Positions 1 to 10,755 of a DNA stretch of 64,000 nt are shown here, piece after piece; position 1 is the first letter of the stretch, and every line of letters starts with the position of its first letter. Under the pieces are notes generated by a model. That model saw only the letters and a list, made by a program, of their open reading frames with translations, was not told the DNA's origin and ran no database searches. The translations under genes were made by a program, and so were the position numbers. Origin of the DNA: Grammothele lineata (Eukaryota > Basidiomycota > Agaricomycetes > Polyporales > Polyporaceae); contig NDFF03000174.1 of assembly GCA_002150815.3 (NCBI GenBank), forward strand, positions 62,001 through 126,000. Reading direction: 5' to 3'.

Positions 1-1157
1 TGGTCAGGGTTCTGGCCCAAGTAGAACTTGACTTCAACTCCGTTGAGCGAATCGTAGAATATCTAGAGGTCCCACAAGAGGCTCCTGCAGTGATCGAAGA
101 GAAACGTCCCCCTGCCGCTTGGCCGACCAGCAATGGGGAACTCGTGGTCGAGAACCTTGTAGTCAAGTACGCCCCTCGTCTTCCCGCCGTCCTCAAGAGT
201 ATCTCTTTTTATGTCAAGCCTACGGAGAAAATTGGTGTTGTAAGCTAACGCTCAGCTTTCTCGGCAGTGGGTTGTCGTAACGTGATGGCATTCTTTGTCA
301 GGTCGGCAGAACTGGGTCGGGAAAGTCTACATTGGCCATGTCGCTTCTCAGGATGATCGAGCCCGCGGCTGGCCATATCATGTATGAGCCGTCTCATCAT
401 ATGTTACAGCATTCTACTAACATGTTCTTACAGAATTGATGGGATTGATATCACGACCATCGGCCTTGAAGACCTGCGTAGCCGAATAGTGGGTGTCTCC
501 TGGCGTTTCTTTGTTTGTATCATGTCTGAACGGTTGGCGTGCGCCCGTCACAGACCATCATCAGTCAGGACGTATCCCTGTTTTCCGGCACGCTCCGGAG
601 CAACCTGGACCCCTTCAACGAACACACCGACCAGGAATGCTGGGACGTCCTTGAGCGATGTCATCTTACAACAGTCCTGAAGGGCTCTCTCCAACGCTCC
701 GACGGCCCTCACACAATCACACTGGACATGCCGATCAGCCAAACGGGTTCACTAAGTGCGGGCGAACGCCAGCTTGTGGCGATGGCGCGCGCTATTCTCC
801 GCCGTAGCAACGTGGTCATATTGGACGAGGCGACTTCGCAAATTGACTCCGTCCTGGATGACCAGGTACGTTCGAGTCCTTCAGTGCTAATTCTGGGCGG
901 ATCTAACATGGATTCTGTGTTCTCAGATACAACGAACAATACGGGAGGAGTTCTCAGGGGCGATCGTGATTACAATCGCTCATCGCCTTAAGACCGTGCT
1001 TGACTATGACCGCATCATGGTCCTTGGCGGAGGTGAAATCGTCGAGTTTGAGGCGCCGAATGCTCTCCTTAGCAAGCCGGGCGGCGCATTCAGAGACATG
1101 TGCCGAGCAAGTTCGGATCGAAGGGTAACTCAGGCCGTTATGGAAGCTTCACGCTGA
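1..1157 (+). CDS. ABC transporter, C family (MRP type), 3' partial: second nucleotide-binding domain
   Basis: This is the C-terminal end of an ATP-driven efflux pump of the ABCC/MRP family; the membrane domains lie before the window. Exons read 1-239 (frame starts at base 3), 302-381, 434-488, 554-865 and 927-1157. The first exon carries the linker typical of ABCC proteins (VERIVEYLEVP). Walker A is GRTGSGKS, the Q-loop region reads SRITIISQDVSLFSGTLR (family usually PQD), the signature is LSAGERQL, Walker B is VVILDEATSQID and the switch His is in TIAHRL. All catalytic motifs are intact, so this half can bind and probably hydrolyse ATP. ABCC pumps move glutathione conjugates, drugs or metal complexes across the plasma or vacuolar membrane; the substrate cannot be read from this domain. 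Confidence 0.93.
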
Positions 1158-1626
1158 AGCGGGCAGATCGCTGGATTGGGTTCATCAGTGTAGTTATATA
1201 TTGGCTTTGGATTCTCGGGCACATTCATCGTTAGGAGGACATACTTTACTATCAGGACGGCACCGTACTCGGGGCTGCCGCGCTAATAAATTCGTCGGGG
1301 TATTTGGCGATGGACTTTTCAACATGCAGCGCGGCCATTTGCATTTAAGTTTCCGGGATCAACGCCGGTGACCGCAGTTTATTTGAGGCAGCAACGAGAG
1401 ATTGCGAACTGGACGCTTCGCGGCCGAGGCCGCCACGATGGGCGGTGTCGTGTTAGATGCGGCTGTGGCTGTTGACAGGAGCCGGGACGCCAGTGTCAAC
1501 GTGCTAGGGCGCAACATTAAGGGCTCCTCCGCCCGTCATGCTCGTCTCCCCACGCGTCGCACTTGCTTTCTTACTACCACCCTCGTATATCCTACCGGAT
1601 ATTCTCGAAGCAACCTGCCGACAAGA

Positions 1627-2947
1627 ATGTCCTACCCCGGGCAGCCCGACGTAGTTTCAGGGGAGCAGTACAGATATGCGCTCACCAACTTTGTGAGTAG
1701 CATGCACGTAGAGGCTACCGTCGATGTGCTGATAGCCATTGCTTTCACAGCGTATCGCGCACGAGAAAGTAGAGGAGCAGCGGGGCCAGCTGCAGGAGCA
1801 GGAGAAACAGGTCGCGCTCCTCCGCGCCCGTATCGCGCTCCTCGAGGGCACGGGCCAAAACAGCCATCTTGGAGTGAGCAAGCTGGGTGGGAACTCTGTC
1901 GACGACTTCTCTATCAAGGTACGCCCCTTCAGTACTTAGCGAATGTGCATCGGGGCATCTCACATCGACGAACTCCTGCCAACTAGAACGCTGCGTCGGG
2001 ACTGGAGAGACAGATCAACCGATGGGCCGCGGACGTGACCCGCGCCCCTCCTGCACCTCCCAATGCACTGCGCCAGGCAGCACTCACGGACGTCTTTGAC
2101 GATGATCTGCCTGAGCTCCCCAACTATACCCCCAATGCAACTGGCATTCAGATACAGAGTCTGTTGCGCCATGCCATCTCCAAGACGATCGCGGAAGGCA
2201 TTGTTAACTGCCTCATCGTCACTGATTCCCCGGAGGCCAACATCCAGCTTACCCGCATACACGAGCATATCTTCTCACGTGCGTGCCGCCAGTGATCCTC
2301 ATGGTTTCTGAATTCTTAACGCCTCGTACACAGGAGACCCCACCGTCGCAGCCGTCTGGCGGCGACAGACATTCACCGCCGCCGTCGAGTCCTGCTCGCC
2401 CGAAATGTCCCGCTTCTTCCTCTCCGAGCACATGGCGAACCTCACCAAGCTGCTTGACCTCGACAACGAGAAGGGCGCCGTTGGCGCGGGCGTCTTCGCA
2501 CTCCTCGAGGCCGCGTACGAGTTCTCGCGCATGCTTCACGGCGCACCCTCCTCCTCGGGCGGCACCGTCGACGCCTTCTACCGTGCCTTCGTGCCCGATG
2601 TCGCGAGCCCGATGAACCCTCGCCAGATCGAGCTCGTCAAGCGCTGCCATAGGACCGAGCGTGGCGAGCTCGACCGTGTCGGCGCCACCGTCTTCCCCGG
2701 GCTCGTCAAGGTCTCGCGCAGCCCTCCCGGCGCAGACGGGCGGTCGGCCGAGAACGTGCAGACTGTGGTTCGGCGAGCGCAGGTCATATGCGAATGTGCT
2801 CTGAATGGTGGTGCAGCGGCTCCTGGGGGTGCAGCGTCTCCCATGTCGACCCCACCAATTGCCTCACCCCCACCCAGCGGTCTGGTGTCGCCACCCCCAT
2901 CTGTCTCGCCTCCGGTGGCTTTCACCAATGGGAGCGGCTACCAATGA
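1627..2947 (+). CDS. Conserved-looking coiled-coil protein of unknown function
   Basis: I do not recognise this gene. Four exons (1627-1692, 1751-1918, 1987-2278, 2334-2947) join in frame into about 379 residues. Exon 2 is a Glu/Gln/Leu-rich coiled coil (HEKVEEQRGQLQEQEK, then a leucine-spaced stretch). The middle is mostly helical (GLERQINRWAADVTRAP, then IHEHIFSRDPTVAAVWRRQT), followed by a segment around MSRFFLSEHMANLTKLLDL. The last 60 residues are Pro/Ser/Gly-rich and look disordered. No signal peptide or membrane segment is visible. The coiled coil suggests self-assembly or a scaffold role, which is inference only. It converges on the Mic60 gene with 112 bases between stop codons. The start was chosen as the first ATG that opens a frame spliceable to exon 2. 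Confidence 0.75.
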
Positions 2948-3059
2948 TCTTTCGTCGTGGTTAATATATCTTGCTGGATCACACGGTGTAGAGCGGACGG
3001 AGATATTCTTGCGCGATGTCCGGTGGATGTACTCTAGTAAGCTAGTATTAAAGCAGATT

Positions 3060-5219
3060 CTAGTCCTGTACTACCAAGAGTGACGCAAGCGTGGCCTCCG
3101 TCTCGACGACCTGGAAATATTACCCTAAGCACCGTTCTCGAAGATCAGTAGAATATGAACGTACCTGTAGAGCCTGGATCACCTCTAGTCGCTTACGCGC
3201 GGCGTCAAGCCAGTCAGTAAGAAGCACCTTCGCAGGGCCCCTGAGCTGGTTCAGCTCGCGCGCAGCGGTGTCCAGATCCTTCTCGTTCAGGTGGTGCTCC
3301 GCGCGCGCAAGAACGCTGAGCACGTCCGAGCCTTCCACTAGCCCGTGCCGCTGGAAGCGGAAGGACGAGAAGAGGTTCGACGCCAAGTATGACAGTACAC
3401 CGGCATCCTGATCGGGGACGAGCGCAACCGCGGACACACGGGGCGCGACCGACGACTGGAACCAGAGTGCAAGGTCCGCGAGCGGCTCGACACCAACGTC
3501 AGGCACGTCCGACTTGTCGAGCGATTCGAGTGCAGCAGCAACGACGGGGTCTTCGCGCGCCGCGGCAATGTGGCGGAGCGCGCGGAGTTCTTCACGGAAC
3601 GGTTGACGGACGGGTGCGTCGAGGGCGTGGTTTACTGCACGTAGGGCAGACCAGAGCGCGTGCACGCGGATGTTCTCGTCGAGATATGCGGAGTTGTCGA
3701 GTGCGACACGCTCGAGGCGCTTCAGGTTCGTCGCGATCTCGTCCAGCTTCGCGAGGCGGCCGCCGCGCTCTTGCTCGACGCGCATCTTGATTTCGCGAAT
3801 CCAGCGCCGCTGAAGCTCGATACCTTGCGCAATGACCTCGGTCTTCAGGCTGTTTTGTGCTGGCTAAGTCGCGCGTGTACACAGGGACAAGGCGTAAAGA
3901 CGTACCGCTCGTTGATGATCTCGCTCTGCGTCTGAAGCTCGCGCTCAAGCTTTTGCCGGTACTCGCCAATCATCTTCGCGCGCTCCTGCTCGAAGAACTT
4001 GCGGAAGCTCTCCTCCTGGCTGTCCAGCTTGTCCTGTGCCTGCATCTCCATCTCCATAAGCGACTGCATACACTCGCGCGCCTGCTCGTCGAGTGACGCC
4101 TCGAGCTTCTTCGCCTCGGCCGTCTTGATGCTGTCAATGCGTCCCGCGAGCTGCGTGAGGTCGATCTTGGCCGTATCGAGGATGTCGCGTGCCTTGTCCG
4201 CCGCGGTGGGGTTCGTGTTCAGGTACGAAGCTAGGTCGTCGATCACAGTTGCCAGCTGGGCGATGATGGGCTCGGACGCGCTGAATTCGGAGACAGCTGG
4301 CGCGACAAGCGGGAGGGGTGCTGGAGGGGGCGGTGCGGGCTCGGACTTAACGGCTTCAGGCTTAGCCTCCGCCTTCGGTTTCGGCGGGGGCTTAGGCCTC
4401 GAGTATCCGGGGGGAGGCTCAAAACCGACAGGGAGAGGAGCATCGTACACGTTGGCAGTCTTCTCGTAGGCAGGGGGAACCGCATCGGGCGCACCGACAG
4501 CAGGCTGTGCGGGAGTGGTCGTAGCTTCAGACGCGGTGTCCGGCTTGTTGGCGAGGGCAGCCTCAGCCTTGCGCACGAGGTCCTCGACACCCTCGGAGAA
4601 CTGGACAGACTGATGCCTGGCAATGGCTGCGGCCTTCGCACCTTCCTTAGTGACCTCCTTCTCGCCCTTCTCCACCGAAGTCTTCACTGTCTTAGTCACA
4701 GCCTTGACCCTGTCCTTGCTCTGCTCAATCGCGTGTGTGGCTTTCTCCTTGGTCTTCTCGTACGTCTCCTTGGCCTTGTCCGAGTCGAACTTAGCCATGA
4801 GAGAGTTGAAGAGTTCCTGAGACATCACGACGACGTTCTTGCCGGACTCGAAGACATCGTTCACGGTGAGGTTGTCCCATTCGTGGTCCTCCGCATACTG
4901 CAGGAAAGACGCGCCGAGGGGGACCTGTTCGACGAAGAATTCGCGGTAGGGCGGAACCTGGAAGGAAACGAATGCGCTGCCGACGTAGAAGGTAGAAACC
5001 CCGGCGGCGGTATAGAGCACCAGTCTCCGAACTACGTTTTTCTTTTTCTTGGGCGGTGCAGGGGGCGGCTCGGTCGCAAACCGCTGGACACATGCACCGT
5101 GAGCGAGAACGTGGACAGCACCGGGCGGACGTGGGCAGACTCACGCGACGAACGACCCGGACCGCAGCCCTGCCCGAAGGTGCGCCGACCGCCCTCGAGA
5201 CAGGAAGGGCACGCAGCAT
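3060..5219 (-). CDS. MIC60: MICOS complex subunit Mic60 (mitofilin)
   Basis: Mic60 is the core of the MICOS complex, which shapes crista junctions of the inner mitochondrial membrane and tethers them to outer-membrane partners. Four exons (5219-5145, 5083-3906, 3849-3165, 3110-3060) give 662 residues. The start MLRALPVSRAVG opens an Arg-rich mitochondrial presequence. After the first junction comes RFATEPPPAPP, a lysine patch and one membrane helix (LVLYTAAGVSTFYVGSAFV). A Pro/Lys/Glu-rich intermembrane-space linker follows, then a long coiled coil (about residues 250-420) and the C-terminal mitofilin domain, with amphipathic helices near LKRLERVALDNSAYLDENIR and LNQLRGPAKVLLTDWLDAAR. Length and order match fungal Mic60. 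It diverges from the Atg22-like gene with 335 bases between starts. Confidence 0.93.
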
Positions 5220-5554
5220 GCGTGGATGAAGAAAGCGACGGTGGTGGCCGACGGAGTGTCGGGGATGTAAGGGACAGCGAGCAGGCGCAGGCGCGCCGCG
5301 CACGTCGACCTCGCCCGCCCGGAGGAACTCGGGATTTGGTAAATGTAACCGCGCCGGCGCCAGGAATACGCGCCGATAAGGGCCTTATCGCGTCCTTCTC
5401 GGGCGATTGGCCGCCTAAATGCCCTGAAAATTCCCTTACCTCGACCACTTCCCACCCTTAAAGATGGCAGATATGGGTTGGGTTTTGGCGGCAGAAATGA
5501 CAGTGACCGGCAGGAGCAACGCCAGTGTTAGGCGCGTCCTGGTCGCCATCCACC
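5220..5554. promoter_or_regulatory. Bidirectional promoter between MIC60 and ATG22-like genes
   Basis: These 335 bases separate two divergent start codons, so both 5' leaders and promoters must lie here or overlap the first exons. No clear TATA box is seen. The ATG at 5555 sits in a good context (ccaccATG). Confidence 0.5.
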
Positions 5555-7976
5555 ATGTCGGACGAAAAAACCTCGAAGGTCGCGGACGACACCACGTCCG
5601 CCGTGGCTAAAAGCGAGGAGGAACCGCGGAAGTGGGCGACGACCCGGACGGAGCTATGGGCGTTTTACGTCTATTACATAGTGAGTATTATCCGTCCGCC
5701 ACCGTCGCGCAGCTGATTAGGATCTTTAACATCACGATATCGCACGTCGTAGGGCAATAATGGCCTCTCTGGCTTCAATTTCGGCCCGTCCCAATTCCAG
5801 AACCTCCTATTCCTCGCTGGCTATGACCCTAGCCAGCCTCCATTCACGGCGGCTTGCGGGTCAGGTACGGACTGCGTCCTGCCTTATCTTGGGCAGGTTC
5901 GAGACGGTACGATTCCTCTTACGTGTATCCCAGACTCCCGTATAACCACCCGCATTCAGTGAACTCCATTGTATTGCTTACGAACGGCATCAGCTTTGCG
6001 CTACAAGCGGTGGTGCTTCTCATCGTAGGCGCTTGGGCGGACTACGGAACCTGGCGGTTGGTGACAGTGCGCAACCCTTCCCCAAAGCATTCTGGCTGAC
6101 GACATGCGTGTGGTAGACCCAACATCACGATCTTCTTCACCCTGCTTGCGGTCGCTGTGTCGTTTGCCTGGCTGGGAGTAGAAGATCCATCAAGGTGGCA
6201 AGCAGGAGTCGCGCTGTATGTCCTTGGCTGTAAGTATCTTCCATTCTAGCCGTCCCCTTCAGATACCCTAATACACGGAGACCAGTGATCACATACCAAG
6301 TAAGAGTGCATCCGATTCCAAATGTTGCGGGCTACTAAGCTGGCGTAGTGCGCGTTGACCTTCTGGACCGCTGCATTCCCGGGCCTGGCCCGAGACCTCC
6401 CTGAAGTCCACGAGTCCGCACAGCAAGTGGAAATGGGAGAGAAAAGGCAAGGCCCTCCTTCATCCAGCCTCACTCACATACTAACCTTCCTCCAGCGTGG
6501 TAGATCACGCGGAGTTCGAGTCCATGGAGAGAAACAGGATCTCGAACGTGTCGTTCGCTGTCTGCTCGGCCGGCGAAATCATCATCCTCGCCATCATGGT
6601 CGGCATACTAAAGGGTCTACACTCTGACGACAGCACCGAGAACAACACTAAAGCATTCAGCGTCCTCATTGCTTTCTCTGGTGGTGTATGGTGTAAGCAA
6701 CACCTTTGTCCCTCCTTATGGAACATACTGAATGGGATCCAGTGCTATGCGCACTTCCCTGGTTCTTCCTTGAGAAACGCCGTCCTGGGCTAGCATTGCC
6801 GAGGGGCGCCTCGATGCTTACAATCGGGTTCAAGCAGACGGTGGTCGCGTTCCGTGAATGTATGCGTCTAAAGCAGACATTCCTTTATTTGATATTCTAC
6901 TTCCTAATGTAAGGTGATCTCACTCTTCCTCGTCCTAATATGGAACTAACAATGTCGCAGGGGTGACGTCCTGAATACCACCGTGTAAGCGTCATGGCAT
7001 CATGTATAGGCTCGAATCTAACTCGTCATAGAACCGTCATCGCGACACTGCAGAACAGGTCAGGCCTATCTCCATCCTTGGAAGCTTCCGTCGACCCTGA
7101 CAGCATTGCAACAGCGTGGTCTCGTACTCAACGCTCCAGCTGACCCTCCTGCTGATCGTCGGGATCGTAACGCAGGGGTTGGGCATCTAGTGCGTGCTAG
7201 TTCCAGACCCAATCGCAGGCGTCCAGCTCATTTCCAGCATAGTCTGTTCTGGCTCGTCCAGAAGCACTTCAAGATTCCCACGAAGACAGTTCGTGCTAAT
7301 ACATTCGCCGTGGAGTCTCAGGACACGAGCTGATGGCTGCGCAGATGCTCTGCTTCAACGTGTTATGGATCCTGGTGCTGACTGTCTGGGGCCTCATTGG
7401 AATACATACTGACAAGTTTGGATTCAAACACGTTTGGGAGATATGGTACGACGGGATCATGATACGGGTTTGTTAACGGCTGACAACCTCAAAAATCAGG
7501 CTGTACCAGGCCTACTACGGCTTGATGGTCTGCCCATGGTACGCCTACAGTCAGACCATGATCAGCGAGGTCTCCCCGCTGCCCCAGATGTAAGCGACCT
7601 TTGATTTTCCGACGTCCCTTTCGCCACGACTGAATATCGCGCCTTCACCCTAGGTTCCTCTTCTTCGCCCTCTTCTCCGTCGTGGGGAAGACCTCGGCCT
7701 TCATCGGGCCCCTCGTCTCCTCCGCAATCATCACCGCGTCGGGGAACAACGACAACTACCCCTTCGTCTTCCTCTTCACGCTGTACGTCCCCCTCCCTCC
7801 GCTCATCCCGCGGGTGCCCGTCAGGCCGATAACGTGACTGACACGTGGACGCCCGCAGCGGAACGCTCAGCACCGTCTTCCTCTACCTCGTCGACGTCGA
7901 CAAGAGCCGGAAAGAGTGCGAGGCGTTCGTCAAGGCCGAGGCGCAGCGCGAGGCGTTCGCGGACGCCTCGCCGTGA
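5555..7976 (+). CDS. Atg22-like vacuolar permease (MFS, UMF1 type)
   Basis: Atg22 proteins are multi-spanning major-facilitator-type permeases of the vacuolar membrane; yeast Atg22 exports amino acids released by autophagic breakdown. I count 16 exons whose lengths sum to 525 codons: 5555-5680, 5753-5906, 5960-6056, 6117-6229, 6286-6299, 6349-6446, 6496-6692, 6743-6908, 6961-6984, 7032-7058, 7115-7189, 7243-7288, 7345-7445, 7500-7589, 7654-7782 and 7859-7976. Family landmarks are WAFYVYYIGNNGLSGFNFGP near the N terminus, SIVLLTNGISFAL, RNRISNVSFAVCSAGE, YFLMGDVLNTTV and LVQKHFKIPTKT. About 12 hydrophobic spans can be followed. Three exons are under 30 bases, and the intron after 6446 appears to start with GC instead of GT. 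The second Met of the open frame was chosen for its strong context and charged cytosolic tail. Confidence 0.9.
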
Positions 7977-9833
7977 GACCCCGCGGCGCCCGTGCGCGCG
8001 TATATGTGCATATCGGTGCGCACAGTGCGCGCGGTCGAGCAGGGTCCCCTCCCTCGGCCGGTCGGCCGTCACGGTCATGTATTGCATTGCGCTTGCGCGA
8101 CGAATGACTCGGAGGATGTCTTCCTCTTCTACTCTTCTATACTGCTTTTACGATTCCCGGTCTGCGCCGTACGTACAACGGTGCGAGTCGAGGAGGGTTC
8201 TGGCTTCCCTCTGCGGGGCGCTACGTGTCCGCGCGGCTCGCCCTCGAGTCCAGTCTACCCACCATGGCCGTGCGATGTGGCCGAGCGTGCCCGCGTTCGT
8301 CCACTTCCCCCCAACGAGTTCTCTCCTCAAACTTCGGAAGCGACGCCACCATGATGCGTGTGCGACCGGCCGCGGCCTCGTCGTACGAGAACGCCCGCGC
8401 CTCCGTCTGTCCAGCATTCCATTGTGAATGTGGCCGGCCTGTTTCGGTCTCGTACGGAGTCTGGCAAGCTGTCTGCCAACGATCCTCGTGTCATGCCACA
8501 ATCGCGAACTAAGTACGAGCCTACCGAGCGCTCCTAACGCCTATACGCACGACGGGGAGGAGCTCAAAGAGGTGACCGTGACATGCACACCAATGTCCGA
8601 CTCGCGATCTCGCAACCCCTAACGTCTGACGCGAGCCTCTCTCGCTAGCTAGATCGAGCCCGAGTCCGTCTACTAAGCCTCAAGTAACCTGCCCATCGTG
8701 ATTCGTGACCGAGCGTCCCTCCTCCCGATCGCGAGTCCCGAGAACGAGTATTCTAGACCACACCCGCGTGCGTCGCACGTCGAACGTCGAATACGATCGC
8801 TCGTTCCGCGGGGAGGATCCTCCTACTCAACTAGTGGCTCTGCGATCGCCACGCACGCGCGATAGCCCCTGAGTCGAGTCTAAGATCTGAGTCCAGCGAG
8901 CGGGCGTTGGGGGGCCACCCGCGCACGCCCCCCACCTTCCTTCTCCCACCCTCCCACCCCGGGCCCCAACCTCCCCACCACGCAAAACCGTACGCCCAAA
9001 CGCAGACGAGCGCAGATCGCACGCCGTTCCATCCCGTATCTCTGTCCCCCAACTGCGGAGTGGGGGGGCACGTGGCGAGGTTCTGAAGCTTCGACGCTCG
9101 CCGCGTAAGCTACCCCGCATTGATTGGAGACTCCCCACAGCCCCGCAGATGACGCTAGAACGGCGCCGCCGGGTGCGAACCTTAAAACCTCCCGCATTTG
9201 GGCACGCGCAAATCGAGAGATGGAGTCAAACCAACATGTACAGTATTTCCTAAATCTGACAATCTGACTAAAAGTACACCGTATAGTACACGATTTACCC
9301 CTAAGGTGACCGGAATCGTACACAAAATGAGAGTGATCAATCTGCATAAAAGGGGAGCAAAAGAGAACAGGAGAAAAGGACGAAAGGAAACGAATGGGAA
9401 TTATACTCGTACACGGGGACGGAAATCGTACAACCACCGAAAGGACGCGCGTGTTTTTCTGGCCGCCGCTCGTTCGATCGACATGGTCACAGAACCAAGC
9501 AGCGTGTACCCACGTCGACGGCGTCGCCGTCCAGTACTAGAGCGACAAAGCACATTGTCATTCGAATGTCCGCCTGCGGACGACAATGGCTCCGCGCGCG
9601 CAGTACTGGTAGTCCGCCGTCGACGCTGAGCTTTGCAGTATCACCGAGGGTACGGGCGGCCTTTTGCGGATGTAGAATACACTGATCGTACAGCGCGCAT
9701 GTCGATGGCCATATGCTGCGAGCAGTGGGTGGATACTAGTAGGCTGTATGCGGGGTGGGTGACGGAGGACGAGCATGGTAGGAGATTGAGCGGGCGCAGA
9801 GGGTGCTGTGCATGGGTTTCTAGCACCCGGCAT
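7977..9833. other. Intergenic, converging 3' ends
   Basis: This stretch lies between the 3' ends of the Atg22-like gene and the Ser/Pro-rich gene. It holds many short open frames on both strands, with no conserved motif or continuous spliceable frame. GC falls between about 9200 and 9450. I see no RNA gene in it. Confidence 0.5.
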
Positions 9834-10659
9834 CTAGTTGAATCCGTCGAAGTGGCCCTTCAGGATACGCTCGCCCATGGGAGACGGGGCACGGGGAGGG
9901 CGTGGAGTCCCGGGAGCGAGTGTGTTCGCGCGACGGGGCTTCCGGCCGGGAGCAGGCCCGTTCCCGACGGGGGTAGAGCTCAAACCGGGGGGAGTATTGG
10001 CGCGAGGGCCCTGTGCGTTACCGTTCATCGGCTTCGCGGGCACCGGGATGGGAGGCTGTCGAACGCAGACGGGTGTCAGATTAGCTTGAATACCCGGCAA
10101 GTGACAGGAGAGAACGAACCCTAGCAATGCTGCCTCCCAAGGAGAGGCGGCGAAGGAGACCGGCCGCGCGCTCCTGCTGGTTGCTCGCGACAGGGGCAAC
10201 GGGGGCAGGAGGGAAGCGGTCATGACCCGGCCAAGCAGCAGCACTGGCGCGTCGGCCGTGGCGCGCAGCGGGCTTCTCGCCCTCGAAGACCTCTTCATCT
10301 ATGGACGTAATGGAATTAGCAGAAGATCTAAGCGAGGGTCGCGCGCGTCGCTCACCTTCGAAGAGGGGCGGGCCTGCCATGCCCCTGCGGAAGGGGAAGG
10401 TGGCAGAGGGAGGCGACTTGGTGGGCGACTGGGCGAGGAAGTAGGAGAGGACGGGGGAGGTGGAAGGAGAGATGGGCCCAACGCGGGGTAAGGTGCCTGA
10501 AAGAGAGGCGGGGGTCTGGAGCGGGGACGGAGGAGAGATAGACGCCGCTGAGTCCGAGGAAGAAGAGGATTCGGAGATGGACTGGGAGCGGCGGCGCCCT
10601 CCGCCACCGATGGGGATGGGGGATGAGTGAGGGAAGTTGTCGTTGCGGTTGGCAGACAT
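9834..10659 (-). CDS. Ser/Pro-rich low-complexity protein of unknown function
   Basis: Two exons (10659-10120 and 10055-9834) give 253 residues. The N-terminal half is rich in Ser and Pro with runs such as SISESSSSSDSAASISPPSP, followed by FPFRRGMAGPPLFEGERRAR and an acidic patch (SIDEEVFEGEKPAARHGRR). The exon junction joins LLRRLSLGGSIAR to PPIPVPAKPMNGNAQG. The C terminus, with SPMGERILKGHFDGFN, is the least degenerate part and may be the conserved motif. RRxS-type and SP sites suggest phosphorylation (inference). No enzyme domain, signal peptide or membrane helix is seen. The leader before the ATG is CT-rich and a TATA-like element lies about 95 bases upstream, which supports a real gene. 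Confidence 0.72.
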
Positions 10660-10749
10660 GGCAGGAGAGTGTGAGCAGCAAGAGAGATGGAACGAGAGGG
10701 AGTGCGAGGGGTAGGAAAGAAAGATCTGGACGAGGGAGGAGAGGGAGGG

Positions 10750-10755
10750 CTTATA
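10750..10755 (-). promoter_or_regulatory. TATA-like element of the Ser/Pro-rich gene
   Basis: On the minus strand this reads TATAAG, about 95 bases upstream of the ATG at 10659, and is followed by a CT-rich tract running to the start codon. That layout is common for fungal promoters. Confidence 0.45.
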
